Source: Nitrosococcus watsonii C-113 (GTDB lineage Bacteria > Pseudomonadota > Gammaproteobacteria > Nitrosococcales > Nitrosococcaceae). Taken from it: a stretch of DNA of 64,000 bases. This document shows positions 38,553-47,547 of this stretch, piece after piece; positions within the stretch are counted from its first letter, which is position 1, and every line of letters starts with the position of its first letter. The notes below the pieces were generated by a model. It did not search any database. It saw only the letters and a program-made list of their open reading frames with translations, and was not told where the DNA came from. Made by a program: the position numbers and the translations under genes. The stretch covers positions 1,642,001 through 1,706,000 of the forward strand of contig NC_014315.1 in assembly GCF_000143085.1 (NCBI RefSeq), written 5' to 3'.

Positions 38553-39617
38553 ATGGAAGAGTGCCTGATCGCCTATTGCCGGGCTGGTTTTGAAGGAGAA
38601 TGCGCGGCCGAACTGCAAGCGCGGGCGGGCTTGCAAGGCTTGGCGGGCTATGCCCGAGCCAAACCCGGCAGCGGCTATGTAGTATTTATCCTCTATGAAG
38701 CGGGTATGGCGGCGCGCTTTGTCCAACAGACAGGAGCGCTGGATCTGATCTTCCCCCGCCAGCTTTTTATCTCCCCCGGCCTGTTGCAGAATTTGCCCGT
38801 CACGGATCGGATCACCCCCCTGGTAGCGGCCCTGGAAAGCCAGGCTAACCGCTTCTCCGCCCTGTGGGTAGAAACCGCCGATACCAACGAGGCCAAGGAA
38901 TTATTAACCTTTTGCCGCAAATTTTCCACGCCTTTGCGCAAAACTCTGGAGCAACGGGGAAAGCTGGATGACCAGAATCCGTCCGCCCCCCGGGCGCATG
39001 TTTTCTTTCTAAGCTCGGTTGCCGCCTATCCGGGCGTTTCCTTCCCCCACCGCTCATCGCCTTGGTTCATGGGTATTCCCCGCTTGAAGCATCCAGCCAG
39101 CGCCCCTAGCCGCGCCACCCTGAAATTAGAGGAAGCCTGGCAGGTCTTTTTAACCCCGGAGCAGCGGCGAAAATGGCTCCAGCCGGGCATGAGGGCGGTT
39201 GACTTAGGCGCGGCGCCAGGAGGCTGGAGCTGGCAACTGGTGCGCCGGGGAATCCGAGTCATCGCGGTGGATAATGGCGCTATAGCGCCTTCCTTACTGG
39301 AATCCGGCCTAGTGGACCACCAACCCATGGATGCCTTCCATTACACACCCCGGCACTTTGCTGACTGGATGGTGTGCGATATCGTGGAAAAACCGCGCCG
39401 GGTCGCCCAGCTTGCGGCCCAATGGCTCGCTAACGGATGGTGCCGGCAATGTATCTTTAACTTGAAGCTACCTATGAAAAAGCGTTATCAAGAAATACAG
39501 CAATGTGCGCGCTTGATAACCGAGAGACTAGAAACAGCGGGCATGGCCTGGGATCTTACCTTTAAGCAGCTCTACCATGATCGGGAAGAAGTCACCGGTT
39601 ACCTACGTTTAAAATAA
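38553..39617 (+). CDS. rlmM: 23S rRNA (cytidine-2498-2'-O)-methyltransferase
   Basis: The 354-residue protein has an N-terminal THUMP-like region and a Rossmann methyltransferase domain with the SAM motif VDLGAAPGGWSWQL and catalytic K-D-K-E context (DWMVCDIVEKP, LKLPMKKRY). Its length and the opening MEECLIAYCRAGFEGECAAEL match RlmM, which modifies C2498 of 23S rRNA in gammaproteobacteria. It is followed by ttcA on the same strand after 110 bp. Confidence 0.9.
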   Translation: MEECLIAYCRAGFEGECAAELQARAGLQGLAGYARAKPGSGYVVFILYEAGMAARFVQQTGALDLIFPRQLFISPGLLQNLPVTDRITPLVAALESQANRFSALWVETADTNEAKELLTFCRKFSTPLRKTLEQRGKLDDQNPSAPRAHVFFLSSVAAYPGVSFPHRSSPWFMGIPRLKHPASAPSRATLKLEEAWQVFLTPEQRRKWLQPGMRAVDLGAAPGGWSWQLVRRGIRVIAVDNGAIAPSLLESGLVDHQPMDAFHYTPRHFADWMVCDIVEKPRRVAQLAAQWLANGWCRQCIFNLKLPMKKRYQEIQQCARLITERLETAGMAWDLTFKQLYHDREEVTGYLRLK

Positions 39618-39728
39618 ACCTTTGAGCTTTGGCTCGTCGGCAAAATGGGTGACTCTTCGACGACTAGCAAGCTACAATAGTTACCCCCATTGGCACCCAA
39701 TCTCTCATCCTCGACATAAAATAAGGTG

Positions 39729-40613
39729 ATGCTGGTGAACACACCGTCCCGCAAAGCGCACTATAACGCCAACAAACTCCAGAAAAGACTGCGCCGCCTG
39801 GTGGGCCAGGCCATTGAGACTTTCAACATGATCGAGGAGGGCGATCGGCTCATGGTCTGCCTATCCGGGGGCAAGGATAGCTATGCCCTGCTGGATATAC
39901 TGCTCAGCCTGCAACAACATGCCCCCATCAAGTTCGATCTCATCGCCGTTAACCTTGATCAAAAACAACCGGGATTTCCAGAGCATGTACTTCCCCGCTA
40001 CCTGGAATCCCTAGGCGTACCTTACCGGATTGTAGAGCAGGATACCTATAGCGTCGTTAAGCGAGTCATTCCCGAGGGTAAAACCACCTGTTCCCTGTGC
40101 TCGCGCCTGCGGCGGGGCATCTTATACGGCACGGCGGAGGCGTTGGGGGCCACCAAAATTGCTTTGGGCCATCATCGGGATGATATCCTTGAGACTTTTT
40201 TTCTGAATATGTTCCACGGGGGAACTTTGAAGGGGATGCCACCGAAACTACTCAGCGACGATGGCAAGCATATGGTGATCCGCCCCTTGGCCTATTGCCG
40301 GGAGAAAGATCTGGCAAGCTACGCGCAGCTAAAAAACTTTCCTATTATTCCTTGCAATCTCTGCGGCTCCCAAGCCAATCTCCAGCGCCAGGTGATCAAA
40401 GCCATGATGAAAGCCTGGGACAAACAATTTCCTGGGCGCCTGGAGACGATGTTCCGGGCTTTACAAAATGTCAAACCTTCCCATCTGGCCGACTCTACCC
40501 TTTATAATTTCCAAGGGCTGCAAAGGCAGGAGACGCCTTTTCCTGAGGGCGATAAAGCTTTTGATGAGGAAATCTTGTTGGAATCTAAAGTACGGGCAGT
40601 GCGATTTAAGTAG
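39729..40613 (+). CDS. ttcA: tRNA-cytidine(32) 2-sulfurtransferase
   Basis: A 294-residue protein with a PP-loop ATPase motif ([12 protein letters not shown]) and the [10 protein letters not shown] Cys pair that, with a further Cys in NLCGSQ, binds the iron-sulfur cluster. It thiolates cytidine 32 of several tRNAs. GTG (39726), ATG (39729) and GTG (39735) starts are clustered; ATG is chosen by default. No partner gene is needed. Confidence 0.92.
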   Translation: MLVNTPSRKAHYNANKLQKRLRRLVGQAIETFNMIEEGDRLMVCLSGGKDSYALLDILLSLQQHAPIKFDLIAVNLDQKQPGFPEHVLPRYLESLGVPYRIVEQDTYSVVKRVIPEGKTTCSLCSRLRRGILYGTAEALGATKIALGHHRDDILETFFLNMFHGGTLKGMPPKLLSDDGKHMVIRPLAYCREKDLASYAQLKNFPIIPCNLCGSQANLQRQVIKAMMKAWDKQFPGRLETMFRALQNVKPSHLADSTLYNFQGLQRQETPFPEGDKAFDEEILLESKVRAVRFK

Positions 40614-40657
40614 GGCCTGGTTATCCTTCTAAAGAAATTATTCCTTGCTCCTATTTC

Positions 40658-41191
40658 TTAATTCCAGTAACCGAGCTCAATGCTAATTGCCGTAATCGGA
40701 CGCGCCACGATAAATTTAACCGCATCCCATGAAGGTGGCTTAAAAACCACCTTCACATTATTGGAAAAGCCATAGGCTTCTTTAGGTATGCCGAGCCAAT
40801 TACGGTCCGCTTTGCCATTTTTATTGCGATCATGAAAAGCCGCAACTGCATACACTCCATCAGGAATGCCCTCTACTCTCCACTCGACTTCCCGGCCTTT
40901 CAGCTCCAGGGCGACATGGGCCAAGGATTCCTCTAACCAGCGCTCGGCGGCATTATAAAGAGCTATTTGCACCTGTCCTTCCGCCGGTTCAATGTCCGTG
41001 ATTTTTATTACAATCGTATTTTCTTCGCTCGATACCGCCATTGCCGGGTGGATAGAATCGATAGCGAAAAACCACCCAAGCATACCCGTGGCAAAAAAAA
41101 TAATTCTGAAGGGCTCAAAAAACATAAGAAATAAAATTAAAATCAGAGACGAGACAAACGCTGGAATTGATCCGAAAGCGGGAACCACCAT
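40658..41191 (-). CDS. DUF2141 domain protein, exported or membrane-anchored
   Basis: The 177-residue product begins with one or two hydrophobic segments (LILILFLMFFEPF and IIFFATGMLGWFFAI). The remainder matches DUF2141: GQVQIALYNAAERWL, then GVYAVAAFHDRNKNGKADRNWLGIPKEAYGFSNN. The DxNxNGxxDxN run looks like a calcium-binding loop. Function is unknown; members are periplasmic beta-sandwich proteins. The start is uncertain because the first hydrophobic segment could lie outside the true protein. Confidence 0.75.
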   Translation of the reverse strand: MVVPAFGSIPAFVSSLILILFLMFFEPFRIIFFATGMLGWFFAIDSIHPAMAVSSEENTIVIKITDIEPAEGQVQIALYNAAERWLEESLAHVALELKGREVEWRVEGIPDGVYAVAAFHDRNKNGKADRNWLGIPKEAYGFSNNVKVVFKPPSWDAVKFIVARPITAISIELGYWN

Positions 41192-41529
41192 CAGAGTCGC
41201 TTTGGCTTTAATGCCGCTATTAAATAAATCTTAGCTCTCTATTAGCAAAACTTTCCCTCACACGCTCAGGTTAAGACACTGAGCAAAGAAAAACCCTCGT
41301 CCATTTTCTGCCGGGGAGAATCATTTCTGTCATGAATCATCAAGCTTAAGCGGACGGCTTGCCCGCCTTCTAGTGCGGCGGAGCACCTTCTTCCGGAAAC
41401 ACTCATCATTCTAACGCAACTTACGGGAGGAGGCGAATTCTCTTGCCGTCTAAAGTCGACAGTCCCCTTCGCGCGAATGAATGTATGGATATCCTGCCTT
41501 CATCATCTTTAAATCAGGATCTACTAATC
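41192..41529. other. Intergenic region without recognised features
   Basis: This 338-bp stretch lies upstream of the DUF2141 gene and downstream of the YihY/BrkB gene (both minus strand). I see no gene, repeat match or clear terminator in it. Confidence 0.4.
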
Positions 41530-42873
41530 TTAATTTTCATCGGTAAAGGACTGGGAACGGCTACCATGAGAAAATAAAAACCATGCCAGGCCAATGCCAA
41601 TCAGAGTAACTGGCACAGGATGTCGTTTAGCGATTTCGCTCCACCGTGTCCAATCGTGATCATAATCCCTCATTTCCCGCTCTCCAGCCCAGGGGGTGGA
41701 GCGAGATAAATGGCGCTCTGTCTGGTGGATGCTCCAGATGAGTTGAAGCAGGGGTAAAATGCTCTTCATAAGCCGGTGACCAGCCCCGGCTCCAGAAGAC
41801 TTGGGTTGGGCAGGTTCATAGGAGTTGGTTTCTACCCGCTGCCCTCCACGATCACTGGAGTGATTATCGGCAGACGGCTTAGAAGAAGCATCATGGCCCG
41901 ATGATTTACCCACCGTATCGGCTACGTAGGCACCCCGCTGGCCTAGCGGTTGATACCCCCCTTCCGTGGTATCTGCCCTTGTCTGATGCTCCATTTCGGC
42001 GTTCAGCTCTGCTCCCAGTAATATAATAAAAGCGGTAATAAACAACCACATTAAAAAAACCACTACGCCTCCCAAGGAGCCATAGGTTTCATTATAGCTG
42101 CTGAAATTAGAGACATAATAAGAAAAGCCAACGGAGGCCGCAATCCAAAGCACGGTAGCCAAAACCGCGCCCCAACTCACCCAATGCCATCGAGGCTGGC
42201 TACGGCTCGGCCCATAGCGATAGACCACCGCCAAGCCCAGCATCGCAACGAAAGCGAGCACCGGCCAACGAAGAAGGGAAACCCACGTTCTCACGTCTGC
42301 ACCCAGTCCAAAATTTCCTAGCAATGCCGGAAGTGCCACCACCAAACCAATCGCAATGACACCTAACATTAAAGCACCGAAAGTGAGTATCAAAGCAGTG
42401 GCGTTTAGCTTCAAAAATCCCCGTGTCTCTTTTTCATCATAGACTACATTGAGGGCTTCCATAAGCGTTTTTAGTCCCTTGGTGGCACCCCAAAGGGCTA
42501 GCAGAATGCTTCCTATAACCCCTACTCCCAACGCTGTCTGAGAATGAGCAGTGATACTGCTCAACTGGTCATTAAGTAAAGTTTGAGCCTCCGCGGGAAT
42601 GAAACCCGATAAAGTATTAAGCTGCTGCTGAACATCCGCGGGATCGGCTACTAAACCATAGATGGAAACCAAGGCCGTTAAAGCTGGAAAGATGGCCAAT
42701 AAGGCGTAGAAAGCAACCCCCGCGGCAATCACGGTAAGCTTATCTTCACTCAACTCATTTTTAACCCGCAGCAGCACATCGCCCCATCCCTTGGCGGGGA
42801 TTTCCTGAGGGCGCGTGGCTGAACGGCCCCGGCAGGCATGTTGCTCAGCGTATTCGGTAGTTGCTCCAACCAC
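41530..42873 (-). CDS. YihY/virulence factor BrkB family membrane protein with C-terminal extension
   Basis: A 447-residue inner-membrane protein. The BrkB core spans about residues 25-290 with six hydrophobic segments and the motifs AAGVAFYALLAIFPALTALVS and GSLGGVVVFLMWLFITAFIILLGAELNAE. A long Ser/Gly/Gln-rich extension follows, ending in another hydrophobic segment (HPVPVTLIGIGLAWFLFSHG). The GTG at 42873 has AGGAG eight bases upstream and is preferred to a TTG at 42972, which would lie inside the adjoining TnpB right end. The C-terminal segment resembles one in the DUF3618 protein at 44389 (NPIPVALLGIGLGWLMMG). Confidence 0.85.
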   Translation of the reverse strand: MVGATTEYAEQHACRGRSATRPQEIPAKGWGDVLLRVKNELSEDKLTVIAAGVAFYALLAIFPALTALVSIYGLVADPADVQQQLNTLSGFIPAEAQTLLNDQLSSITAHSQTALGVGVIGSILLALWGATKGLKTLMEALNVVYDEKETRGFLKLNATALILTFGALMLGVIAIGLVVALPALLGNFGLGADVRTWVSLLRWPVLAFVAMLGLAVVYRYGPSRSQPRWHWVSWGAVLATVLWIAASVGFSYYVSNFSSYNETYGSLGGVVVFLMWLFITAFIILLGAELNAEMEHQTRADTTEGGYQPLGQRGAYVADTVGKSSGHDASSKPSADNHSSDRGGQRVETNSYEPAQPKSSGAGAGHRLMKSILPLLQLIWSIHQTERHLSRSTPWAGEREMRDYDHDWTRWSEIAKRHPVPVTLIGIGLAWFLFSHGSRSQSFTDEN

Positions 42874-42912
42874 CCTACCTTCTCCTGATAAGCTAAAATG
42901 TCCTGTTAAAAC

Positions 42913-44290
42913 TTGGAGTTTGCGGCTAAGTCTCGTTCGCTTGTTCCCGACAAGCTCCCTCGCCTGCTGCAATTCGCGTTTCCACGGAGTCCTTTAGCAG
43001 CCATAAGCCACCTCCGGTGGGTATACTCCTCCACGCGCATGACTTTCCGGCCTCCCGCCGGTAGCTAACCTTAAAATATTTTTAGCCGCGTTGATATCGC
43101 GGTCATGGGCTGTTTGGCAATCCGGGCAGGTCCACTGCCGCACTTTGAGCGGCATGGCTTTTTGCACTGCGCCACACACTGAGCACGTTTTACTGGTGGG
43201 CGCCCACCTATCCACTTGCACCAACTCTCGGCCATACCACTTAGCCTTGTATTCCAATTGGCGTTTAAGTTCGTGCATACCTACATCGCCCAGCGCCCTG
43301 GATAGCCGTCTATTGGCCATCATGCCCCTGACGTTGAGCGTTTCCAGGGCAATCAAGCCGGCCTGTCGAATCAGCGTCGTGGTGAGCTTGTGCAACCAGT
43401 CTTGCCGACTCTCTCTGACCTTGGCATGAGCCTTGGTTACCCGGATACGCTGATGGTGCCAGCGAACGCTGCCCTTACGCTTGCGCGAGAGTCGACGCTG
43501 GGCCTTGGTGAGTTGCCGGGCATAGGTTTTGAGGTGCCGTGGGTTGCCTGACTTCCAGCCCTCGGAAGTCACCACCACATCGCACACCCCTAAATCAACA
43601 CCGATACCGTTTGGCTTTCGCGGTAGGGGTTGGAGGGTTTCCTCGCACATGAACGAAACGAAATAACGACCCGCACAGTCCCGGCTGACCGTCACCATTT
43701 TGGGGATGCCCTGGGGCTTGCGGGACCCCTTGAGTTTGAGCGACCCGAGTTTGGGCAGAACGAGCTTACCCTCTATCCACGCTTTCATCTTGCCCCTGTG
43801 GCGATGATCAAAGCAGTAGCGGATACTTTGCCCGTGCGCTCTTTTTTTAAACTTGGGATACTTGGCGCGGCCCGCAAAGAAATTCCTGAAGGCCGTGTCC
43901 TGGTCGCGGAGCTTTTGCATGAGGCAATCGCGGGTCGCCTCGTTCAGCCAGGCGTAGAAACCCAATCCCTTGAGAAACGTCAACTCGCGGCTAAAATCAA
44001 CGCCAGTCACGCGCTTGTCATGCACCCGGTATTGACGGCGACGCCAGGCTAAAGCGGTATTCCACACCCACCGGGCATGGCCGAACTCCATGGCGAGTTG
44101 CTGGCGCTGGACGCTGGTGGGGTAGAAGCGCAATTTATAGGACCGCTGGATAGTGGTAGAATCACGCTCGGTCATGGCCTCAATATTCGTCCTATTGGGT
44201 CGGTGGCAAGTGGCTAGGTAGTGCTCCAACACTCCCTGGCCGCGCTCATTATATCGCGAATTTTGCCCGCCGCAAACATCACCTTACTTT
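42913..44290 (-). mobile_element. Second TnpB-only element, right end and body; left end split off
   Basis: The right end starts at 42913 with the same ttggagtttgcggctaagtc sequence as the first element and a hairpin gcttg-ttcccga-caagc (42939-42955). The tnpB gene is intact. The sequence between the gene and about 44290 matches the first element's left part (cgcgaatttt...ccgccgcaaac), then breaks. The matching outer left end is found at 48980-49205. The right end lies 39 bp from the GTG of the BrkB gene. Confidence 0.75.
42994..44232 (-). CDS. tnpB: TnpB RNA-guided endonuclease, second copy
   Basis: A 412-residue paralogue of the protein at 26366. RuvC residues are intact: GIGVDLGVCD, IALETLNVRGM and AHDRDINAAKN. 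The zinc finger has CSVCG and CPDC. It differs from the first copy mainly in the N-terminal half (for example WRRRQYRVHDKRVTG), while RuvC and finger are nearly identical. No tnpA is present. The short region downstream of the stop, up to 42913, would contain the omega RNA scaffold. Confidence 0.92.
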   Translation of the reverse strand: MLEHYLATCHRPNRTNIEAMTERDSTTIQRSYKLRFYPTSVQRQQLAMEFGHARWVWNTALAWRRRQYRVHDKRVTGVDFSRELTFLKGLGFYAWLNEATRDCLMQKLRDQDTAFRNFFAGRAKYPKFKKRAHGQSIRYCFDHRHRGKMKAWIEGKLVLPKLGSLKLKGSRKPQGIPKMVTVSRDCAGRYFVSFMCEETLQPLPRKPNGIGVDLGVCDVVVTSEGWKSGNPRHLKTYARQLTKAQRRLSRKRKGSVRWHHQRIRVTKAHAKVRESRQDWLHKLTTTLIRQAGLIALETLNVRGMMANRRLSRALGDVGMHELKRQLEYKAKWYGRELVQVDRWAPTSKTCSVCGAVQKAMPLKVRQWTCPDCQTAHDRDINAAKNILRLATGGRPESHARGGVYPPEVAYGC

Positions 44291-44388
44291 GCCCTCGCGC
44301 TCGATGCGCCACTTCGTTTCGCACGCTCGCTGGGGGGTCGCCGTACATCCCTGTACTCCTTCGCTGCGGACCTTATTGAAGCAGGCTG

Positions 44389-45372
44389 TTAAGACTGAGA
44401 ATGGGGTGAGGAACCCAGATCCTGCCGTTTAGCCTCCTTTTTAGCCGCATCCTGAGCGGCTTCAGCTACCCGCTCCGCTTTGTGTTTTACTTTCTCCAAC
44501 TCCTCCTTACCTGCCTCGGGGGTCAGATTTTGCCGCTTCGCCTCTTCCCGGGCCGCCGCCTGGGCTGTTTCAGCCACCTGTTCGACTTTATGAAGCTGCT
44601 CTCTACCCGTAGCTTCAGCACGTGCCAGGAGCTCATCCCGTTCTCGGCCCATCCACTCATCTTCCTTCCGCGTCGGGGGCAAACCAGCGCCTAAGGACGC
44701 TCCTAGGGCAATCCCGATACTCCCCAACACTAAGGGATGCTCCTGGAACAGGGAGGTCAACCCGCGCTTGGCCCGTTGAGCTTGGTAACGCGCTGTCTCG
44801 CTAACGTCTCCCATTTTTTCCCTGGCCTCATCGGCAGCATGCTTTGTTTGCTCCCGAGTCCGCTGAGCGGTCTCTGAAATTTTTTCCTTCGCCGCATGGG
44901 CCATATTTCCGGCCCGCTCTCGCGCCTCATGGGCGGTTTGGCGTGCCTGATCCCTATAACTGCCGGCCGATTGCGAGGTAGCGGTAGCCATCGCTGGCTC
45001 CCCAGAAGGGGTTACAATGGGCCTTCTCGCCGGCCCATTATTGGAATGGCGGTAGGTTCGGCTGTAGCGATGGTCCGATCTCTCGGAACCGCCCATCATT
45101 AGCCATCCCAAACCAATACCCAGCAAAGCCACAGGTATAGGGTTGTCCTTAACATTCCGGCCTAGATTGGCAGCAAACTCATTAGTTCCCTCCCCCGCCC
45201 CACGAAAGTAGCCCACTGTTTGATCTAGCAACTGGCCAGGAGAAAATCTCCGCTCAAGCGCATGCAGCGTGTTATTCATGTTAGCGCGAGTTTGCTCTAT
45301 CTCCGCTTCAATGTCAGCGGGAGATTTATCTTCATAAGATTTTTCTTGATAGGGATACTCAGTATGTTTCAT
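44389..45372 (-). CDS. DUF3618 domain protein with amphipathic helical repeats
   Basis: A 327-residue protein from ATG 45372 (AGGAG nine bases upstream). The N terminus matches DUF3618 (DIEAEIEQTRANMNNTLHALERRFSPGQL). Two membrane-like segments are NPIPVALLGIGLGWLMMG and HPLVLGSIGIALGASLGAG. Between and after them lie Ala/Lys/Glu-rich 11-mer-like helices (AREKMGDVSETARYQAQRAKRG, QAAAREEAKRQ), similar to LEA or apolipoprotein repeats of stress-protection proteins. The start overlaps the end of the upstream holin-like gene by 14 bp, so the three genes 46449-44389 form an operon. A role in envelope stress is inference. Confidence 0.8.
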   Translation of the reverse strand: MKHTEYPYQEKSYEDKSPADIEAEIEQTRANMNNTLHALERRFSPGQLLDQTVGYFRGAGEGTNEFAANLGRNVKDNPIPVALLGIGLGWLMMGGSERSDHRYSRTYRHSNNGPARRPIVTPSGEPAMATATSQSAGSYRDQARQTAHEARERAGNMAHAAKEKISETAQRTREQTKHAADEAREKMGDVSETARYQAQRAKRGLTSLFQEHPLVLGSIGIALGASLGAGLPPTRKEDEWMGRERDELLARAEATGREQLHKVEQVAETAQAAAREEAKRQNLTPEAGKEELEKVKHKAERVAEAAQDAAKKEAKRQDLGSSPHSQS

Positions 45373-45814
45373 CGTATCTGCTCCTGTTTCCACGAACCTC
45401 TTCTTTCACCATATTTTTATCCTGCCGCAGGGACTGGGCTGTCCTGCGAGGCACTAAATGTTTGGCCTTAAGATCGCTTTGCCCCTTTTTAAGTAAACCA
45501 TAGCCAATAAGCAGGACTACTACCCCCACAATCAGGGAAGCTATCCACAGCGGAGAGAGATCGCCTCCACCTAGAATATCGGCAAGGATGTAAACCAGCG
45601 CTTGCAGGAGCACCAGAAAGCCGCCAAACGCAACTGCGCCACCCGCCACAACCGCGCCTATTCCCGAGCCGACCTGGGATACTTTTTCGGAAGCCTCGGC
45701 CTTAGCAAGCTCCAACTCTTGCCGGACTAAGGTGGTCACTTCCTGCGCCAGCTCTGAGAGAAGTGAGATAATAGAGCGGTTTTCCGGTGGGGTATGGGGA
45801 TCATAGGCTGACAT
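45359..45814 (-). CDS. Phage holin superfamily III / YqjE-like membrane protein
   Basis: A 151-residue protein with an N-terminal amphipathic helix (SIISLLSELAQEVTTLVRQELELAKAE) and two transmembrane helices (AVVAGGAVAFGGFLVLLQALVYILA and IASLIVGVVVLLIGYGLL). This is the pattern of the holin-III/YqjE family, which in chromosomal operons accompanies DUF3618 or YqjD/ElaB-type proteins rather than phage genes. AAAGGAG precedes the ATG. It overlaps both neighbours slightly. Confidence 0.82.
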   Translation of the reverse strand: MSAYDPHTPPENRSIISLLSELAQEVTTLVRQELELAKAEASEKVSQVGSGIGAVVAGGAVAFGGFLVLLQALVYILADILGGGDLSPLWIASLIVGVVVLLIGYGLLKKGQSDLKAKHLVPRRTAQSLRQDKNMVKEEVRGNRSRYDETY

Positions 45815-46449
45815 CACAGATCTCCTTTAGGTTGAGTGTTGGCGGGAGTAGTTTCCGTCGTGGACGAGCTACCCATGGGTCCAGCAGAGGATGTAGGCAT
45901 AGCGGTGCTGTAAGGCGGTGGTGTTGTTGGGGAGACTGTGGTGGAGCCAGTGCTGGAGGAAGCAAAGGAACTCCCCGCGGCCCCCGAGTTGCTTGTAGAT
46001 AGCCCACCACCGCTAGAAGGCTGAGCGTAATCATACTCGCTATGGAGCTCCGAGCTTCTAAAAAAGCGGGCTAACAGGAAACCGGTGACCACCGCGCCCC
46101 CTAGAAAGACTCCCGGCTGGCGACGGGCAAAATTTTCCGTTTGCTGAACCAAAACGTTAAGATCACCTTCCCGCAGCGTGTTGGAAAATCTCTCAAGACT
46201 ATTAGCCGCTTTCTCGGCATAGGGCGTGATCAGGGGTGGATGCTCCTGCTGGTGCATTTCCTGGGCCGTTTTACGCAGAGCTTCCGCCACGCTTCCGATC
46301 TCATCGGCCGTGGCTCTTTTACGATCGGCCAATAAATCCCGACCCTGCTCCTTGGCTTTATCCGTAAGTCGGTGCGCTTCTTGCCGCGCTTGGTCCTTAA
46401 CCCCCGTCCCAGGAGGAGAGTCGCCTTGACTCGAGTAGGTTTTATCCAT
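45814..46449 (-). CDS. Nutrient-deprivation-induced-protein-like, single-pass protein
   Basis: A 211-residue protein from ATG 46449 (GGAG upstream). The N-terminal half is helical and charged (KDQARQEAHRLTDKAKEQGRDLL), followed by RQPGVFLGGAVVTGFLLARFF, a short membrane segment, and then a long Ser/Thr/Pro/Gly-rich disordered tail. This architecture occurs in proteins annotated as nutrient deprivation-induced and lies first in the operon with the holin-like and DUF3618 genes. A membrane-tethering role like YqjD (ribosome docking) is possible but not shown. Confidence 0.7.
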   Translation of the reverse strand: MDKTYSSQGDSPPGTGVKDQARQEAHRLTDKAKEQGRDLLADRKRATADEIGSVAEALRKTAQEMHQQEHPPLITPYAEKAANSLERFSNTLREGDLNVLVQQTENFARRQPGVFLGGAVVTGFLLARFFRSSELHSEYDYAQPSSGGGLSTSNSGAAGSSFASSSTGSTTVSPTTPPPYSTAMPTSSAGPMGSSSTTETTPANTQPKGDL

Positions 46450-46807
46450 TGTCAACTTTCTCCATTTTTTTCAATATAAATAAAATTCTCATCATCTATT
46501 CAATAGGTACTTGATAAGTAAATATAGCAAGTCATTTTTCAAAATCTAGTCACATTCACATCAAAATAAAAAATATTGATTGGGTAAATATAGTTCAAAC
46601 TCAACTCATTTTTTTATATTTACAAAATAAAAAAAAGCGAGTAAACAGAGGAGATATTTTGTAATTTTTACATTAAATACTGCTGGGCAGAAACGCCGCC
46701 CAGCAGGCGTCATTAGATATTAATGTAAAGTGTAATTTTTACATCCTCTTTTTTTCGTAAACTACAACAATTCTTAACTGCTGACATCAGCATATAAGTT
46801 CTATCCG
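46450..46807. other. AT-rich intergenic region with nested inverted repeats
   Basis: This 358-bp region upstream of the three-gene operon is much AT-richer than its surroundings. At 46667-46729 it holds a nested palindrome: outer arms tttacattaa/ttaatgtaaa and inner arms ctgctgggc (46680-46688)/gcccagcag (46698-46706). The hairpin sits beyond the end of the DUF421 gene and could end its transcript. The AT-rich part nearest 46450 probably holds the operon promoter. Confidence 0.5.
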
Positions 46808-47353
46808 CTAATATTGAGAGATAACTTCATGGTCTTCAGGACGATAATTATGCACATTTCTAAGTGCCGATTCGGATTCTGGAATCGTTTCACTTACCAC
46901 GGTATTGAAACTTCCATCCGCCTCTAGGATAACTGCTTCTACATCCTTAACCGATGAATGGCCCCACTGACGAAGCGCTAACAAGACATCCGCCTCTGTT
47001 ACCCGTTCCCTGCGCATTGCCTCCTGCAGAAATTGTCCCTGATACAGTAACAACGTGGGTTTCGGCTTAACTAAATACTCTATTTTTTTAGATTTAACGC
47101 ACATAGAGGAAATAAAATATTGTGCTCCTATCAGTACCATAAGGGCCGTTATTCCTTCCATGAAAGGCGTGCTTTTTGATAAAGCAATATTAGCTAGCAC
47201 AGAGCCAACGGCAATAGTCACCACAAAATCAAAGGCGGTCATTTTAGCCAGCGTTCTTTTACCGGAAAGTTGGAGCAAAAAAATCAAAGCCATGTAGGCA
47301 ACCAACGTGGCTATTAGAACCCGCCCTATTCCAGACCAATCATCAAAAAACAT
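46808..47353 (-). CDS. DUF421 (YetF-like) membrane protein
   Basis: A 181-residue protein with three N-terminal transmembrane helices and a cytoplasmic YetF-like domain. The family signature SGKRTLAKMTAFDFVVTIAVGSVLAN is clear. The C-terminal domain carries REALRRERVTEADVLLALRQWG-like sequence. ATG 47353 has GGGAG nine bases upstream; a GTG at 47368 is also in frame. Family members are linked to spore or envelope stress in other bacteria; the function here is unknown. Confidence 0.85.
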   Translation of the reverse strand: MFFDDWSGIGRVLIATLVAYMALIFLLQLSGKRTLAKMTAFDFVVTIAVGSVLANIALSKSTPFMEGITALMVLIGAQYFISSMCVKSKKIEYLVKPKPTLLLYQGQFLQEAMRRERVTEADVLLALRQWGHSSVKDVEAVILEADGSFNTVVSETIPESESALRNVHNYRPEDHEVISQY

Positions 47354-47547
47354 AATCCATTCTCCCACTCACATTTTGAGTAAATTTTACAAATGAGTAA
47401 ACTTTACAAACCCACTTAATTAAAGGCTAAAAACGTTTGTAAAGGCATTTGCATTAACTATAGTTCTTATCCTTTAAATTAATACTAAATTTTTAAGAAA
47501 AATGAGTGCTGTTAAAAAATTTTTAGCACAACCCTTTACGGTGAATT

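Noticed and set aside
42874-42972. N-terminal extension of the BrkB protein from a TTG at 42972
   Set aside because: The extra codons lie mostly in the TnpB right end, and a GTG with AGGAG at 42873 explains the start better.
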